Below, piece by piece: positions 1 through 7,910 of a stretch of DNA of 64,000 nt. The notes beneath the pieces are model-generated. The model was not told the origin of the DNA. It was given only the letters and a program-made list of their open reading frames with translations, and did no database searches. Source of the DNA: Homoserinimonas sedimenticola (lineage in GTDB: Bacteria; Actinomycetota; Actinomycetes; Actinomycetales; Microbacteriaceae); NCBI RefSeq assembly GCF_026094475.1, contig NZ_JAPELL010000002.1:310001-374000 (forward strand), in the 5' to 3' direction. The position numbers were made by a program, and so were the translations under genes. Position 1 is the stretch's first letter. The number at the start of each line of letters is the position of its first letter.

Positions 1-97
1 AGAACCTGTTGGTGAGGTGAAGCCGTGCGACGTTGACGATGCGCCGCAGCTCCTCGCCGCCGGCACTGCGATCGATGGGTGCTGTTGTCGTTGTCAT
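1..97 (-). CDS. Partial N-terminus of a probable ABC transporter permease
   Basis: An open frame starts at the ATG at 97 on the minus strand and runs off the left edge, leaving 32 codons (MTTTTAPIDRSAGG then an amphipathic stretch ending HLTNRF). The start overlaps the stop of the upstream ATPase gene as ATGA, so the two are translationally coupled. No membrane segment is reached. The permease call rests on position only: YtrA-type GntR regulator, then ABC ATPase, then membrane subunit is the usual order for this exporter type. Confidence 0.6.
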   Translation of the reverse strand, partial: MTTTTAPIDRSAGGEELRRIVNVARLHLTNRF

Positions 98-984
98 GCG
101 CTCTGCTCGAACTCTCGTGTCGTGGTTCCGGTCTTCCTGATGATGAGCTGCTGCAGCGACACGGGCGAGAGCTCGAGGCCGGCAGCGGCCGCGGCGGCAC
201 GGTCCTGCGCGTCGAGTGTGCCGACGGTGACGGAGGCGAGACCCCCGATGCTCTCCCTGTGCAGCACCTCGTGACCCGCGACGAAGGAATCGACGGCGGC
301 ACGGGTGCCTACGACGGTCGTCGCGGAGTTGCGCAGGTTCTCTGCGTCGTCATCGATCACGATGCGACCGTCATCGATCAGGAGCACATGCTCGAGCAGC
401 ATGCTGACCTCGTCGATGAGGTGCGTCGAGAGCACGACGGTGCGCGGATGCTCGGCGTAGTCCTCGAGGAGGCGATCGTAGAAGAGCTGCCGGGCGACAG
501 CATCCAGCCCCAGGTAGGGCTCGTCGAAGAAGGTGAGAGGGGCGCGGGAGGCGAGGCCGACGATGATGCCGACGGCGGAGAGTTGTCCGCGCGAGAGCTT
601 CTTCACCCGCCGGTCGGTGGGCAGGCGGAACTCGTCGATCAGCTGTGCAGCGAAGTCGGCGTCCCAGTTGGCGAAGAACCAGGGCGCGCTCGCGAAGACA
701 TGCTTGACGACGAAGTCCTCCGGGTAGCGCTGGCTCTCCTTGATGAAGCAGATCTTCTGCAGCACGCTCGCGTTCTCGACGGGCGAGGCGCCGAAGACCC
801 GGATGTCTCCCCGGGTCGCGAACTCCTGCCCCGTGAGCAGGCTCATGAGCGTGCTCTTGCCCGCCCCGTTGCGGCCGAGCAGGCCCGTGATCTTGTTCTC
901 TTCGAGGGTGAAGCTGACGTCGTCGACAGCGCGCACGCTGCCATACGTCTTGCTCAGGCCCGAGACCTGCACGATGGTGCTCAT
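94..984 (-). CDS. ABC transporter ATP-binding protein (YtrB/CcmA-like exporter ATPase)
   Basis: This 296-residue protein is the nucleotide-binding subunit of an export-type ABC transporter at the inner face of the membrane. The Walker A motif GRNGAGKST is at residues 37-45, the signature is the variant LSRGQ, and Walker B is FFDEP with a following LSTH switch histidine. The C-terminal 70 residues form the extra domain usual in exporters of lipids, peptides or antibiotics. It overlaps the GntR gene upstream (ATGA at 981-984) and the partial permease downstream, so the three form one operon. The substrate cannot be read from sequence. In related Ytr systems the operon answers cell-wall antibiotics, but that is inference here. 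Confidence 0.93.
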   Translation of the reverse strand: MSTIVQVSGLSKTYGSVRAVDDVSFTLEENKITGLLGRNGAGKSTLMSLLTGQEFATRGDIRVFGASPVENASVLQKICFIKESQRYPEDFVVKHVFASAPWFFANWDADFAAQLIDEFRLPTDRRVKKLSRGQLSAVGIIVGLASRAPLTFFDEPYLGLDAVARQLFYDRLLEDYAEHPRTVVLSTHLIDEVSMLLEHVLLIDDGRIVIDDDAENLRNSATTVVGTRAAVDSFVAGHEVLHRESIGGLASVTVGTLDAQDRAAAAAAGLELSPVSLQQLIIRKTGTTTREFEQSA

Positions 985-1349
985 CGGCTGGTTCCTTCCG
1001 TGATGTTCTTTGTGATGAGGGCGGTGATCTCCTCGCGGCTCAGGCCGAGCTTGTCGGCCTCGAGGAGGAGGGGGCGTACGTAGTCGTTCTCGAAGCGCTC
1101 GCGTCGCTGGGCGACGATCCGGGCGCGGGATCCTGCGGCGACGAACATTCCGATGCCTCGCTTCTTGTAGAGGATTCCGGCGTCGACGAGCAGGTTGACT
1201 CCCTTGCCTGCCGTCGCCGGGTTGATGCGGTGGAAAGTGGCGAACTCGTTGGTCGAGGGCACCTGGGTTTCTTCGGGCAGCGCACCGCTCAGGATGTCGC
1301 TCTCGATCTGCTCCGCGAGCTGCACGAAGAGGGGGCGGCCTTCGTCCAT
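981..1349 (-). CDS. GntR-family transcriptional regulator, YtrA subfamily
   Basis: At 122 residues this is the short YtrA type of GntR regulator: an N-terminal winged helix (about residues 8-75, including PSTNEFATFHRINPATAGKG) followed by a two-helix dimerisation tail and no large effector domain. Such regulators usually repress their own operon, which contains an ABC exporter. The ATG at 1349 has a strong AGGAGGA ribosome site 3-9 bases upstream. The gene leads a three-gene minus-strand operon with ATGA overlaps. A perfect-arm inverted repeat lies over its promoter (see separate entries), which supports autoregulation. Confidence 0.93.
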   Translation of the reverse strand: MDEGRPLFVQLAEQIESDILSGALPEETQVPSTNEFATFHRINPATAGKGVNLLVDAGILYKKRGIGMFVAAGSRARIVAQRRERFENDYVRPLLLEADKLGLSREEITALITKNITEGTSR

Positions 1350-1365
1350 GGTTCCTCCTACTTCA

Positions 1366-1393
1366 GTGGTTCATTACTTGACTAACTAACCAC
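1366..1393. promoter_or_regulatory. Candidate operator for the YtrA-type GntR regulator
   Basis: GTGGTT (1366-1371) and AACCAC (1388-1393) form an inverted repeat with a 16-base centre that contains tandem TAGT units on the minus strand. It covers the -10 box of the GntR promoter and ends 23 bases before the amidase -10 box. YtrA-type regulators bind long spaced palindromes at their own promoter, so this is the natural operator candidate. Confidence 0.5.
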
Positions 1394-1412
1394 CTAGGCT
1401 GGCCGCTGTCAA
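1383..1412 (-). promoter_or_regulatory. Promoter of the GntR-ABC operon
   Basis: On the minus strand TTGACA (1412-1407, a perfect -35 box) is followed after 18 bases by TAGTTA (1388-1383), a reasonable -10 box. The predicted transcript starts about 25 bases before the GntR ATG and includes its strong ribosome site. Confidence 0.6.
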
Positions 1413-1416
1413 GCCC

Positions 1417-1422
1417 TAGGCT
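1417..1422 (+). promoter_or_regulatory. Leaderless -10 box of the amidase gene
   Basis: TAGGCT lies six bases before the ATG at 1429. This spacing places the transcription start on or next to the start codon, the usual arrangement of leaderless actinobacterial genes. No Shine-Dalgarno sequence is present. Confidence 0.5.
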
Positions 1423-1428
1423 TCTGGC

Positions 1429-2844
1429 ATGTTCGAACTCCACCACCTCAGCGCGCAGGAACAGTGGGACTGGCTTCACCGCCGCGAGATCAGCCCCCGC
1501 GAACTCGTGAGCCACTACCTCGAACGCATCGAGCGCCTCGATCCGCAACTCGGCGCCTTCGTGACCGTGACGGGGGAGGCGGCCCTCGAGCGGGCCGACA
1601 CCCTCGCACACGCCGAAGACCGCACCGCCGCTCTCTGGGGCCTGCCCTTCGCAGACAAAGACCTCACGATGCGCGCGGGGGTACCCGCGAAGTTCGGCTC
1701 CCGACTGCTCGCCGACTTCGTGCCGGATACGAGCGACGAGTTGCCGCAGACGCTCGATGCGGCAGGCGCCATCAGCCTCGGCAAGACCAACACCCCGGAG
1801 TTCGGGATGCCCTCCTACACCGAATCCCGCGTCGCGCCACCCGCCCGCACGCCCTGGAACACCGCGCTCGGGGCCGGCGGATCGAGCGGAGGCGCCGCCG
1901 TCGCGGTTGCCGCAGGCCTGCTTCCCTTCGCCCCCGGCTCAGACGGGGGTGGGTCCATCCGGATCCCCGCGGCAGCGACGGGGCTCGTGGGGCTCAAGCC
2001 CTCGCGCGGACTCGTGCCCGCAGCATCCGGCATCGGCTCGCTTGCGGGCCTGCCCGTCGCGGGGCCCATCGCCCGCACGGTCGCGGACGCGGCCATGCTG
2101 CTCGACGCCATGATCGGCGACGCGCCCTTCCCCTACACCCTGCGTGCGCCCCGCTCACCCGAGGGGCCCCTCCTCGGCAGCGCCGTGCGCGGCGAGGGGC
2201 GCTATCAGATCGCCGTCATGACAACGACGCCCTGGGATGAGGCCTACGAGATCACGATTGCCCCCGAGGCTCGCGACGCACTCGACCGCGCCGTGCGTGA
2301 GGTCAGCGCGATCGGCCACGGGCTCGAGGAGCTTGCGCTCGAGCCCTCGCCCGACTATGCCCCGAACTTCCGCACCATCTGGCAGGCGGGGGCCGCCTCG
2401 ATTCCCGCCGAGGGCGACGCCATGGAACTCCTCGAACCCCTCACGCGCTGGCTCGTGCGCCGGGGTCGCGAGTTGAGCGCCCGGCAGCTCGCCGAGGCGC
2501 TCAGCTGGCTCACGGGCTTCGAGCGCTCCGTCATCCGCCAGTTCGCGCACGTCGATGCCGTGCTCACCCCCACCCTCGCGATGACGCCGCGCCCCCTCGG
2601 CTGGTACGACCAGGAGGACGGCGAGCGCAACTTCGAACAGCAGGTGCAGTACACGCCCTTCACCTCCTTCGTGAACGTCTGCGGCCTCCCCGCCATCACG
2701 CTGCCCGTGCACGAGACCGCGGAGGGAGTCCCCATGGGCGTGCAGCTCATCGGCCGGCCGGGGGGAGAGGCGACACTCCTCGCTCTGGGCGCGCAGCTCG
2801 AACGCCGGGTGGGCTGGCAGCGCCGGCATCCGCCTCAATGGTGA
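1429..2844 (+). CDS. Amidase-signature family amidase
   Basis: A 471-residue amidase of the Ser-cisSer-Lys hydrolase family, hydrolysing an amide to acid and ammonia. The general-base lysine is K77 (LPFADKD), the glycine/serine loop GSSGG is at 151-155 and supplies the cis-Ser, and the nucleophile is S176 in GGGSIRIPA. The length fits the family. It resembles stand-alone amidases more than GatA, since no gatB or gatC is next to it. The substrate is unknown. The gene is divergent from the GntR operon and convergent with the next lipoprotein gene. Confidence 0.9.
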   Translation: MFELHHLSAQEQWDWLHRREISPRELVSHYLERIERLDPQLGAFVTVTGEAALERADTLAHAEDRTAALWGLPFADKDLTMRAGVPAKFGSRLLADFVPDTSDELPQTLDAAGAISLGKTNTPEFGMPSYTESRVAPPARTPWNTALGAGGSSGGAAVAVAAGLLPFAPGSDGGGSIRIPAAATGLVGLKPSRGLVPAASGIGSLAGLPVAGPIARTVADAAMLLDAMIGDAPFPYTLRAPRSPEGPLLGSAVRGEGRYQIAVMTTTPWDEAYEITIAPEARDALDRAVREVSAIGHGLEELALEPSPDYAPNFRTIWQAGAASIPAEGDAMELLEPLTRWLVRRGRELSARQLAEALSWLTGFERSVIRQFAHVDAVLTPTLAMTPRPLGWYDQEDGERNFEQQVQYTPFTSFVNVCGLPAITLPVHETAEGVPMGVQLIGRPGGEATLLALGAQLERRVGWQRRHPPQW

Positions 2845-2878
2845 TGCGGATGCTACTGCTCCCGCCGCGCGCGAAGGC

Positions 2879-3454
2879 TCAGCGGCGATCCGCGACCTCG
2901 CCGCGGATCTCGTCGACACCTTCTGGGTGGTTCGAGTGGTACCAGGCACCCGGCTCGAAGAGGTACGTGTCGTTGTGTCCCAGCATGTTGGTGCTCGGGT
3001 CGATCGTGTAGACGACGTCGCTGCCCTCCTCCGCGCGCAGGTAGCCCTCCGCCTCGAGGCGGGCCTGGGCCTCCGTGGCCTGCGTCTCGGTGATGGGTGA
3101 GTAGGCGGCAGTGAACCAGCCATCGCTGTTGGGCAGGTACCACATGCAGGCGAGGCCGCCGTAGTCGAAGAACAGCTCCTCGATGCTGCCCTCCGAGCGC
3201 ACCTGGGACTCGTAGTCGACCTCGTGCACATAGCCGGCCGCCTCGAAGCCGTCGAGCGTCTCCTGAGTGATGAGCGTGTTGCAGGCGAGAGCGGGCGGAC
3301 CCGTCGGCTCCGGTTCTGCGCTCGGCTCCACCGTTGCGGGGACCGACGCCGTGGGCTCGGTGCTGGGCGATTCCTCACCCGGAGCCTCGCCCGCGCATCC
3401 CGACAGGGCGACCGCGGCGAGAACCGCTCCGGCGACGGCGATGCGGAGCCTCAT
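2879..3454 (-). CDS. Lipoprotein of unknown function (two-cysteine secreted domain)
   Basis: This 191-residue protein begins with a lipoprotein signal peptide ending in the lipobox ALSGC, then a Pro/Glu/Ser/Thr-rich linker of about 35 residues and a compact domain of about 130 residues that has a CNTLIT motif and a second cysteine (LACMWY). The start at 3454 is chosen for the GGAGGAT ribosome site; the open frame extends much further upstream but only as antisense of the neighbour. The architecture and the C-x-x-LIT motif are shared with the lipoprotein at 16264-16887. No function is recognised. Expected location is the outer face of the membrane. Confidence 0.85.
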   Translation of the reverse strand: MRLRIAVAGAVLAAVALSGCAGEAPGEESPSTEPTASVPATVEPSAEPEPTGPPALACNTLITQETLDGFEAAGYVHEVDYESQVRSEGSIEELFFDYGGLACMWYLPNSDGWFTAAYSPITETQATEAQARLEAEGYLRAEEGSDVVYTIDPSTNMLGHNDTYLFEPGAWYHSNHPEGVDEIRGEVADRR

Positions 3455-3559
3455 GATCCTCCAGTCGGGCATCGTGGTGACGCCGGGAAGTGTGCGCGGA
3501 ACGTGATTACTGCCGAGAATAGTGCAGGCGGGCCGCGAGGTCTCCCATCGCCGGGCGGA

Positions 3560-3565
3560 TACAGT
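3560..3565 (+). promoter_or_regulatory. Leaderless -10 box of the glycosyltransferase gene
   Basis: TACAGT is followed by six bases and the ATG at 3572. No ribosome site is present, so a leaderless transcript is predicted. Confidence 0.5.
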
Positions 3566-3571
3566 GTGAGC

Positions 3572-4813
3572 ATGAGGGGCACGGTGAGAAGGGTCGCCCT
3601 CGTGTCGATGCACACGCCTCCCGCGCAGCAGGCCGGCACGGGCGACTCCGGAGGTCTCAACGTCTCGCTGCTCGCGACGGCACACGAACTCGCCGCCCGC
3701 GACATCGAGGTCGAACTCCTCACGCGCGCGGAGGGAGCGCCGGCGGTCACGATCGTTGAGCCGGGGGTGAGCATCCACTCGCTGCCCGCGGGCCCTCAGG
3801 CCGCCGTCGACAAGGCACTCCTGCCGGAGCTCACGGACGAGTTCGGCGAGGCCGTCGCGCGTCTCGCGGGACGGACGGACCCCCGCTACGACATCATCCA
3901 CGCGCACTACTGGCTCAGCGGAATCGCGACGCTGCCCGTGGCCCTCGAGCTGCACATCCCGCTCGTTCAGAGCTTTCACACGCTCGCCGCCATGAAGAAC
4001 CGGAACCTCGCGGGGCAGCAGCGCCCCGAACCGGAGCGGCGGCTGCGCTCCGAGTCCTACCTCGCGGGGCAGGCGAGCGCCGTCGTAGCCGGCTCGAGCG
4101 CCGAGGTCGAGAGCCTCATCGACGATGTGCGAGCCCCCGCCGAGCGGCTCTGGGTGGTGCCGCCGGGCGTCGACGTCGAACTCTTCCGACCCGACCGCGG
4201 CGCCGGGATGCGCGTGCGGCGCGCCTACGACATTGAGGAGGGGCGGCCCGTGCTCGCGGTCGTGGGGCGCGTGCAACCCCTCAAGGACCAGGAGCTCGCC
4301 GTCCGCACCCTTGCGGCCCTACGCGAACTACGCGGCTGGACGCCCGTGCTCGTGATCGCGGGGGAGCCGACGCCCGGCGATGAGCGCTACCTCGCCTCCC
4401 TCCACGCACTCGCGGAACGGCTTGGTGTGGCATCCGACATCCGCTTCGTCGGCGCTCTCAACCGGGAGCAGCTGGCCGACCTGCTCTCCGTCGCGACCCT
4501 GACGCTCATCCCCTCACACTCCGAGACCTTCGGCCTCGTCGCCCTCGAATCCGCCGCGAGCGGCACCCCTGTCATCGGCTACCGCGGCACGGGACTCACG
4601 GATTCCGTCGCCCACGGCGCCTCAGGCCTGCTGCTCGACTCGCGGAATCCGCAGGAGTGGGCGGCCGCCGCCGCCCGACTGCTCGACGACAGCTCAGAGC
4701 GCACCCGCCTCGCCAATGCGGCGCGCGAGCACGCGCTCGGCTTCACCTGGGGTGCGACCGCGACCGCCCTCATCGGGCTCTACAGCAGCCTCGTCGACGC
4801 GCGGCGGCGCTGA
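3572..4813 (+). CDS. GT-B glycosyltransferase family 4, MshA-like
   Basis: A 413-residue GT4 glycosyltransferase. The N-terminal motif GTGDSGGLNV is close to the GDSGGMNV nucleotide-sugar/inositol-phosphate loop of MshA, the enzyme that starts mycothiol synthesis by moving GlcNAc from UDP-GlcNAc to inositol 3-phosphate. The C-terminal domain has the donor-binding segments GRVQPLKDQE and ETFGLVALESAASGTPVI with the EX7E-type acid pair. MshA itself or a sucrose-phosphate-synthase-like GT4 enzyme are the options; no other mycothiol gene is nearby to decide. Starts further upstream are rejected because a leaderless -10 box precedes 3572. Confidence 0.88.
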   Translation: MRGTVRRVALVSMHTPPAQQAGTGDSGGLNVSLLATAHELAARDIEVELLTRAEGAPAVTIVEPGVSIHSLPAGPQAAVDKALLPELTDEFGEAVARLAGRTDPRYDIIHAHYWLSGIATLPVALELHIPLVQSFHTLAAMKNRNLAGQQRPEPERRLRSESYLAGQASAVVAGSSAEVESLIDDVRAPAERLWVVPPGVDVELFRPDRGAGMRVRRAYDIEEGRPVLAVVGRVQPLKDQELAVRTLAALRELRGWTPVLVIAGEPTPGDERYLASLHALAERLGVASDIRFVGALNREQLADLLSVATLTLIPSHSETFGLVALESAASGTPVIGYRGTGLTDSVAHGASGLLLDSRNPQEWAAAAARLLDDSSERTRLANAAREHALGFTWGATATALIGLYSSLVDARRR

Positions 4814-4834
4814 CACGGCGTTGGGGGTCAGCGC
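4807..4834. terminator. Shared bidirectional hairpin between convergent genes
   Basis: GCGCTGAC (4807-4814) pairs perfectly with GTCAGCGC (4827-4834) across a 12-base loop. The stop codons of the glycosyltransferase (plus strand) and the arginase-family gene (minus strand) both lie inside the stem arms. No T-run follows on either strand. Confidence 0.5.
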
Positions 4835-5640
4835 GTGAGCGCCCCGATGATGCGCAGGATCGTCGCGAGATCGTCCTCGGCGGCGTCGGGGGAGGCGGGT
4901 GCGAACTCGGTGAGGCCCGCTCCCGCGAGCGGGAAGCGCGAGACGACGGCCCGCAGCAGCTCGACGAGAGCCTCAGCCGAGATGCCGAAGGGCACGGGGG
5001 CGCCGAGGCCCGCGATGATGCCGGGGTCGAGCACATCCAGGTCAACGTGCACGTAGACCCTTGTCGCCCCCGTCGCGGCAACCGCATCGAGCACGGCCTG
5101 GGCGCTCACCTCCGCCCCGAGCATCCGTATGCCGGAGGCGCGCACGTATTCCTCCTCGGCGTCGTCGAGGGCACGCGCGCCCACCAGCACGACGCGGGAG
5201 GGATCGAGCGGACGCTCTGGCACGAGCGGCGAGGCGCCGTCGCCGAGAAGCGTCCGCAGCACCATCCCGGTGAAGGCGCTCGAGGGTGACGACTCGGGAG
5301 TGTTGAGATCCGGATGCGCGTCGAACCACAGCAGCGCGACGTCGTCCGCTACGACATGCGACACCGCCGCCAACTCCACACCGCAGTCGCCGCCGATCGT
5401 CACGGCCGGCCCGGGCCGCTGGGCGAGAGCCTCCGCCACTCGGTCGCGCACCGTCATGATCGACGAGCAGCGGGCGACACCGCAGCCCTGATCGTCGCCC
5501 GCCTCCGCGGGAACCTCGACCAGTGTCGTCGACGACGACGGCAGGTCGCGGCTGATCGCGAGCGCCCCATCGGCGAGACGCATGGCCCTCGCTGATGCGG
5601 AACCCTGCCACTGGGGGACGACGAAGAACGAGGCGGTCAC
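4828..5640 (-). CDS. Arginase/agmatinase/formiminoglutamase-family hydrolase
   Basis: This 270-residue ureohydrolase-fold protein has the dinuclear-metal motifs in order: GGDCG near residue 99, DAHPD near 127 and DLDVLDP near 200. In classical arginases the first motif is GGDHS, so one His ligand is replaced by Cys here while the Asp/His set of the other motifs is intact. That makes the metal content and the substrate (arginine, agmatine or formimino compound) uncertain. The start is a GTG at 5640. It is convergent with the glycosyltransferase and is a single-gene unit. Confidence 0.82.
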   Translation of the reverse strand: MTASFFVVPQWQGSASARAMRLADGALAISRDLPSSSTTLVEVPAEAGDDQGCGVARCSSIMTVRDRVAEALAQRPGPAVTIGGDCGVELAAVSHVVADDVALLWFDAHPDLNTPESSPSSAFTGMVLRTLLGDGASPLVPERPLDPSRVVLVGARALDDAEEEYVRASGIRMLGAEVSAQAVLDAVAATGATRVYVHVDLDVLDPGIIAGLGAPVPFGISAEALVELLRAVVSRFPLAGAGLTEFAPASPDAAEDDLATILRIIGALTR

Positions 5641-5676
5641 GGCGTCAGTCTGCCACGAGCATCCGGATGCGGGCGC

Positions 5677-6417
5677 TCACTCTCCAGAGGTCACCGCCTT
5701 TGGCGCGTGGCCCGCCTTGAGGGCGGCGAGCCGCGCATCCAGCTCGGACTTCTCCTCCGCATCCTCCAACTCCTCAAACTGGGCGTCGAGGCTCGATGCG
5801 GCCAGCTCCTGCTTGCCAAGCACGCGCGCCTCCTCACGGCGCACCTTCTCCTCGAAGCGGCTGATCTCGCTCGTCGGGTCGAGCAGGTCGATGCTCTTCA
5901 TGGCGTCGAGCACCTGCGACTGCGCCTGCGCCGTCTTGGCGCGCGCGACGAGTTCGTCCCGCTTGGCCGTGAGCTCGCGCAGCTTGCCCCGCATCGCGTC
6001 GAGCCCCGTCTTGAGCTGCGTCACGACGGCCGTTTGATTCGCGATAACCGGCTCTGCCTCGCGCGCCTCCTTCTCCGCCGCAAGCTGCCGGGCGAGGGCG
6101 ATGCGAGCGAGATTGTCGAAACGGTCGGCGCCGCTCGTGTCCCCCGCGGCGCGCAGTTCGTCGGCCTTACGGCTCGCCGCGACCGCCTTGCGGCCCCAGT
6201 CCTCAGCGTTCGCGACATCCTCCGCGTGATCCTGCTCGAGCATGCGCAGGTTGCCGATCGTCTCGGCGATGGCCGCCTCCGCCTCTGAGATGCTGGCGGA
6301 GTAGTCGCGCACCATCTGGTCGAGCATCCGCGCGGGGTCCTCCGCGGCGTCGAGCAGAGCGTTGATGTTCGCCTTGGCGAGTTGCGCGATGCGACCGAAG
6401 ATGGACTGCTTGGCCAT
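5677..6417 (-). CDS. pspA: PspA/IM30-family membrane-stress protein
   Basis: A 246-residue, almost wholly helical coiled-coil protein of the PspA/Vipp1 family. These proteins bind stressed inner membrane and polymerise into rods or rings. The typical start (short amphipathic helix, then LAKANINALLDAAEDPARML) is present. Long charged heptads rich in Ala, Glu, Arg and Lys fill residues 25-220. The ATG at 6417 has AAAGGAT as ribosome site. No pspB, pspC or liaS-type partner is adjacent; the next minus-strand genes upstream are the sigma factor pair. Confidence 0.9.
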   Translation of the reverse strand: MAKQSIFGRIAQLAKANINALLDAAEDPARMLDQMVRDYSASISEAEAAIAETIGNLRMLEQDHAEDVANAEDWGRKAVAASRKADELRAAGDTSGADRFDNLARIALARQLAAEKEAREAEPVIANQTAVVTQLKTGLDAMRGKLRELTAKRDELVARAKTAQAQSQVLDAMKSIDLLDPTSEISRFEEKVRREEARVLGKQELAASSLDAQFEELEDAEEKSELDARLAALKAGHAPKAVTSGE

Positions 6418-6522
6418 GCGGGATCCTTTCGTCGTGGGCCCGGCCGTCGGGCGTCCGAGCCATCCGCTGCGACTGTATCGGAAGCGCCTTGGACGGCACA
6501 GGGAGCACGCTCGTCTGCCCGA

Positions 6523-7311
6523 CTACTCGACCCGGACGGTGAGGGAGGGTGCGATCAGCAGGGTGCTGACGCTGCCCGGTTTCGTCGTGAGTTCGAGCAC
6601 GGCGTCGAGCCGGTACTCGCCGGCCTCGAGCGGCGGCAGTTCGCTGCGGAAGGTTTCGCGTGCCTCATCCTCCGGACCGCACTCGACCGGCACGAGCGCG
6701 ACCTCGAACGACATCGACTCGCCTGGATCCAGCTGCACTGCCTGGCCGGATGCGCTGCCGGCCTGAGTGTGCCAGACCGTTACGCCCTCGCGCGACAGCG
6801 TGAGCGCGGGGCCAGAGCCAACCCTCCCCGTGACGGTCTCCTCCCCGGAATTTTCGAGCGAAACCGTGCCGAACACTGGCGAGTCTCCCGCCGGGATGGG
6901 ATCCGGGAACCGTGCCTCGAGCATCAGATCTCGTGCTGTCGCCGCAAGTGCCGAGACCGGCTCCCCGCACGGATTCAGCTTCTCGACGGGCGCGAGAGCT
7001 GCACCGCCCGCCGAGCTGTCAGTCTCCGCGCTGAAGGCGGAGGCGTCATCGCCTGCGTCGCCCCCCGCATCCGAAGACTCGCTCGCCGTCTGCAGCGGCG
7101 CGGGCGCCGGAATCCCGCCCGCAAGTGCCGCAGCGATCCCGACGACCGCGAGAGCGCCGACGGATGTCGCGGCGAGAGCCCGCACGCGGCGCCTGCGCCG
7201 GCTCTTCCGGATGATCGTGCCCGCGTCGAGCCGGCCGGGAGCCGCAGCATCCGCCAGCATTTCGCGGAGCCGCTTCTCCGTCCTCTCGTTCGGGGTGTGG
7301 TCAGCGGGCAT
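6523..7311 (-). CDS. Membrane-anchored extracytoplasmic protein, partner of the SigE-family sigma factor
   Basis: A 262-residue protein with a cytoplasmic N-terminus of about 48 residues, one membrane helix (about 49-68, ATSVGALAVVGIAAALAGG) and an extracellular part with a Ser/Asp/Ala-rich linker and a beta-rich domain. Its start overlaps the end of the sigma factor gene by 11 bases, so the two are coupled. By position it may be the regulator of that sigma factor, but no zinc anti-sigma HxxxCxxC motif is visible. The outer domain could instead be the effector. No family is recognised with confidence. Confidence 0.75.
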   Translation of the reverse strand: MPADHTPNERTEKRLREMLADAAAPGRLDAGTIIRKSRRRRRVRALAATSVGALAVVGIAAALAGGIPAPAPLQTASESSDAGGDAGDDASAFSAETDSSAGGAALAPVEKLNPCGEPVSALAATARDLMLEARFPDPIPAGDSPVFGTVSLENSGEETVTGRVGSGPALTLSREGVTVWHTQAGSASGQAVQLDPGESMSFEVALVPVECGPEDEARETFRSELPPLEAGEYRLDAVLELTTKPGSVSTLLIAPSLTVRVE

Positions 7312-7855
7312 GGGGACCTCCCAGGGAGACGGAAAGCTTGGCGAGGCCGTCGCTCAGATAGCGCTTGACGGCGCCCGAGCTGAGCTCGAGGGTCGCGGCG
7401 ATGTCGTCGACCTTCAGATCTTCGTAATAGCGCAGCACGATGCAGGCACGCTCCCGCGGGGTGAGGCGTCGAAGTTCGCCCGCGATGTCGATGCGCTCGT
7501 CGCTGGCGGCGGAGGGGGAGGGCGCCTCTTCGCTCTCGGCAGCGAGGTGGGCGATACGACGCCAGCGCGAGACCCGGCGGCCCCCGTCGAGGTGTGCGTT
7601 GACGATGGCGCGGCGCACGTACGCTTCGGCGCTGTGGATACTCACTCCGCTGCGCAGTCGCCCGAAGGTCCTCACGAGAGCGTCCTGCACGAGGTCGGCG
7701 GCATCGTCAGGGCTGCCAGAGACGAGCGCGGCGTAACGCAGGAGGGCGTCACCGCGCTGGGCGACGAGATCGCTCACGACCCTCTCCCACGGTGCCGACA
7801 CGGATGCCCCTTCCCGGCGCGCGACAAACGCCTCCGTCACAGCGTGCACCGTCAT
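7301..7855 (-). CDS. SigE-family ECF RNA polymerase sigma factor
   Basis: A 184-residue group 4 sigma factor with region 2 (LRYAALVSGSPDDAADLVQD) and region 4 (LTPRERACIVLRYYEDLKVD) and no C-terminal extension. It matches the SigE-like family common in actinobacteria, often linked to envelope stress. The start is set at 7855, where a GGGGGTG ribosome site precedes ATG; a longer frame to 7927 would cover the promoter and is less likely. A promoter of the ECF type lies just upstream, suggesting autoregulation. The overlapping downstream gene is probably its membrane partner. Confidence 0.88.
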   Translation of the reverse strand: MTVHAVTEAFVARREGASVSAPWERVVSDLVAQRGDALLRYAALVSGSPDDAADLVQDALVRTFGRLRSGVSIHSAEAYVRRAIVNAHLDGGRRVSRWRRIAHLAAESEEAPSPSAASDERIDIAGELRRLTPRERACIVLRYYEDLKVDDIAATLELSSGAVKRYLSDGLAKLSVSLGGPHAR

Positions 7856-7872
7856 CACCCCCTTCACCCTTA

Positions 7873-7899
7873 CAGACGCACGGTGCGCCTGAAAGGTTG
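7873..7899 (-). promoter_or_regulatory. ECF-type promoter of the sigma factor operon
   Basis: On the minus strand CAACC (7899-7895) is followed by 16 bases and CGTCTG (7878-7873), 17 bases before the start codon. CAACC with CGTC is the common -35/-10 pair recognised by several actinobacterial ECF sigma factors, so this is probably an autoregulated promoter. Confidence 0.55.
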
Positions 7900-7910
7900 G
7901 GTGGACATGC

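Noticed and set aside
1393-1422. Direct repeat CCTAGGCT (1393-1400 and 1415-1422).
   Set aside because: One copy is part of the amidase -10 region; two 8-mers alone are weak evidence for an operator, and the inverted repeat nearby is more convincing.
2879-4276. A 465-codon version of the lipoprotein gene extending antisense into the glycosyltransferase.
   Set aside because: The signal peptide and the GGAGGAT ribosome site place the start at 3454; the upstream part is antisense shadow.
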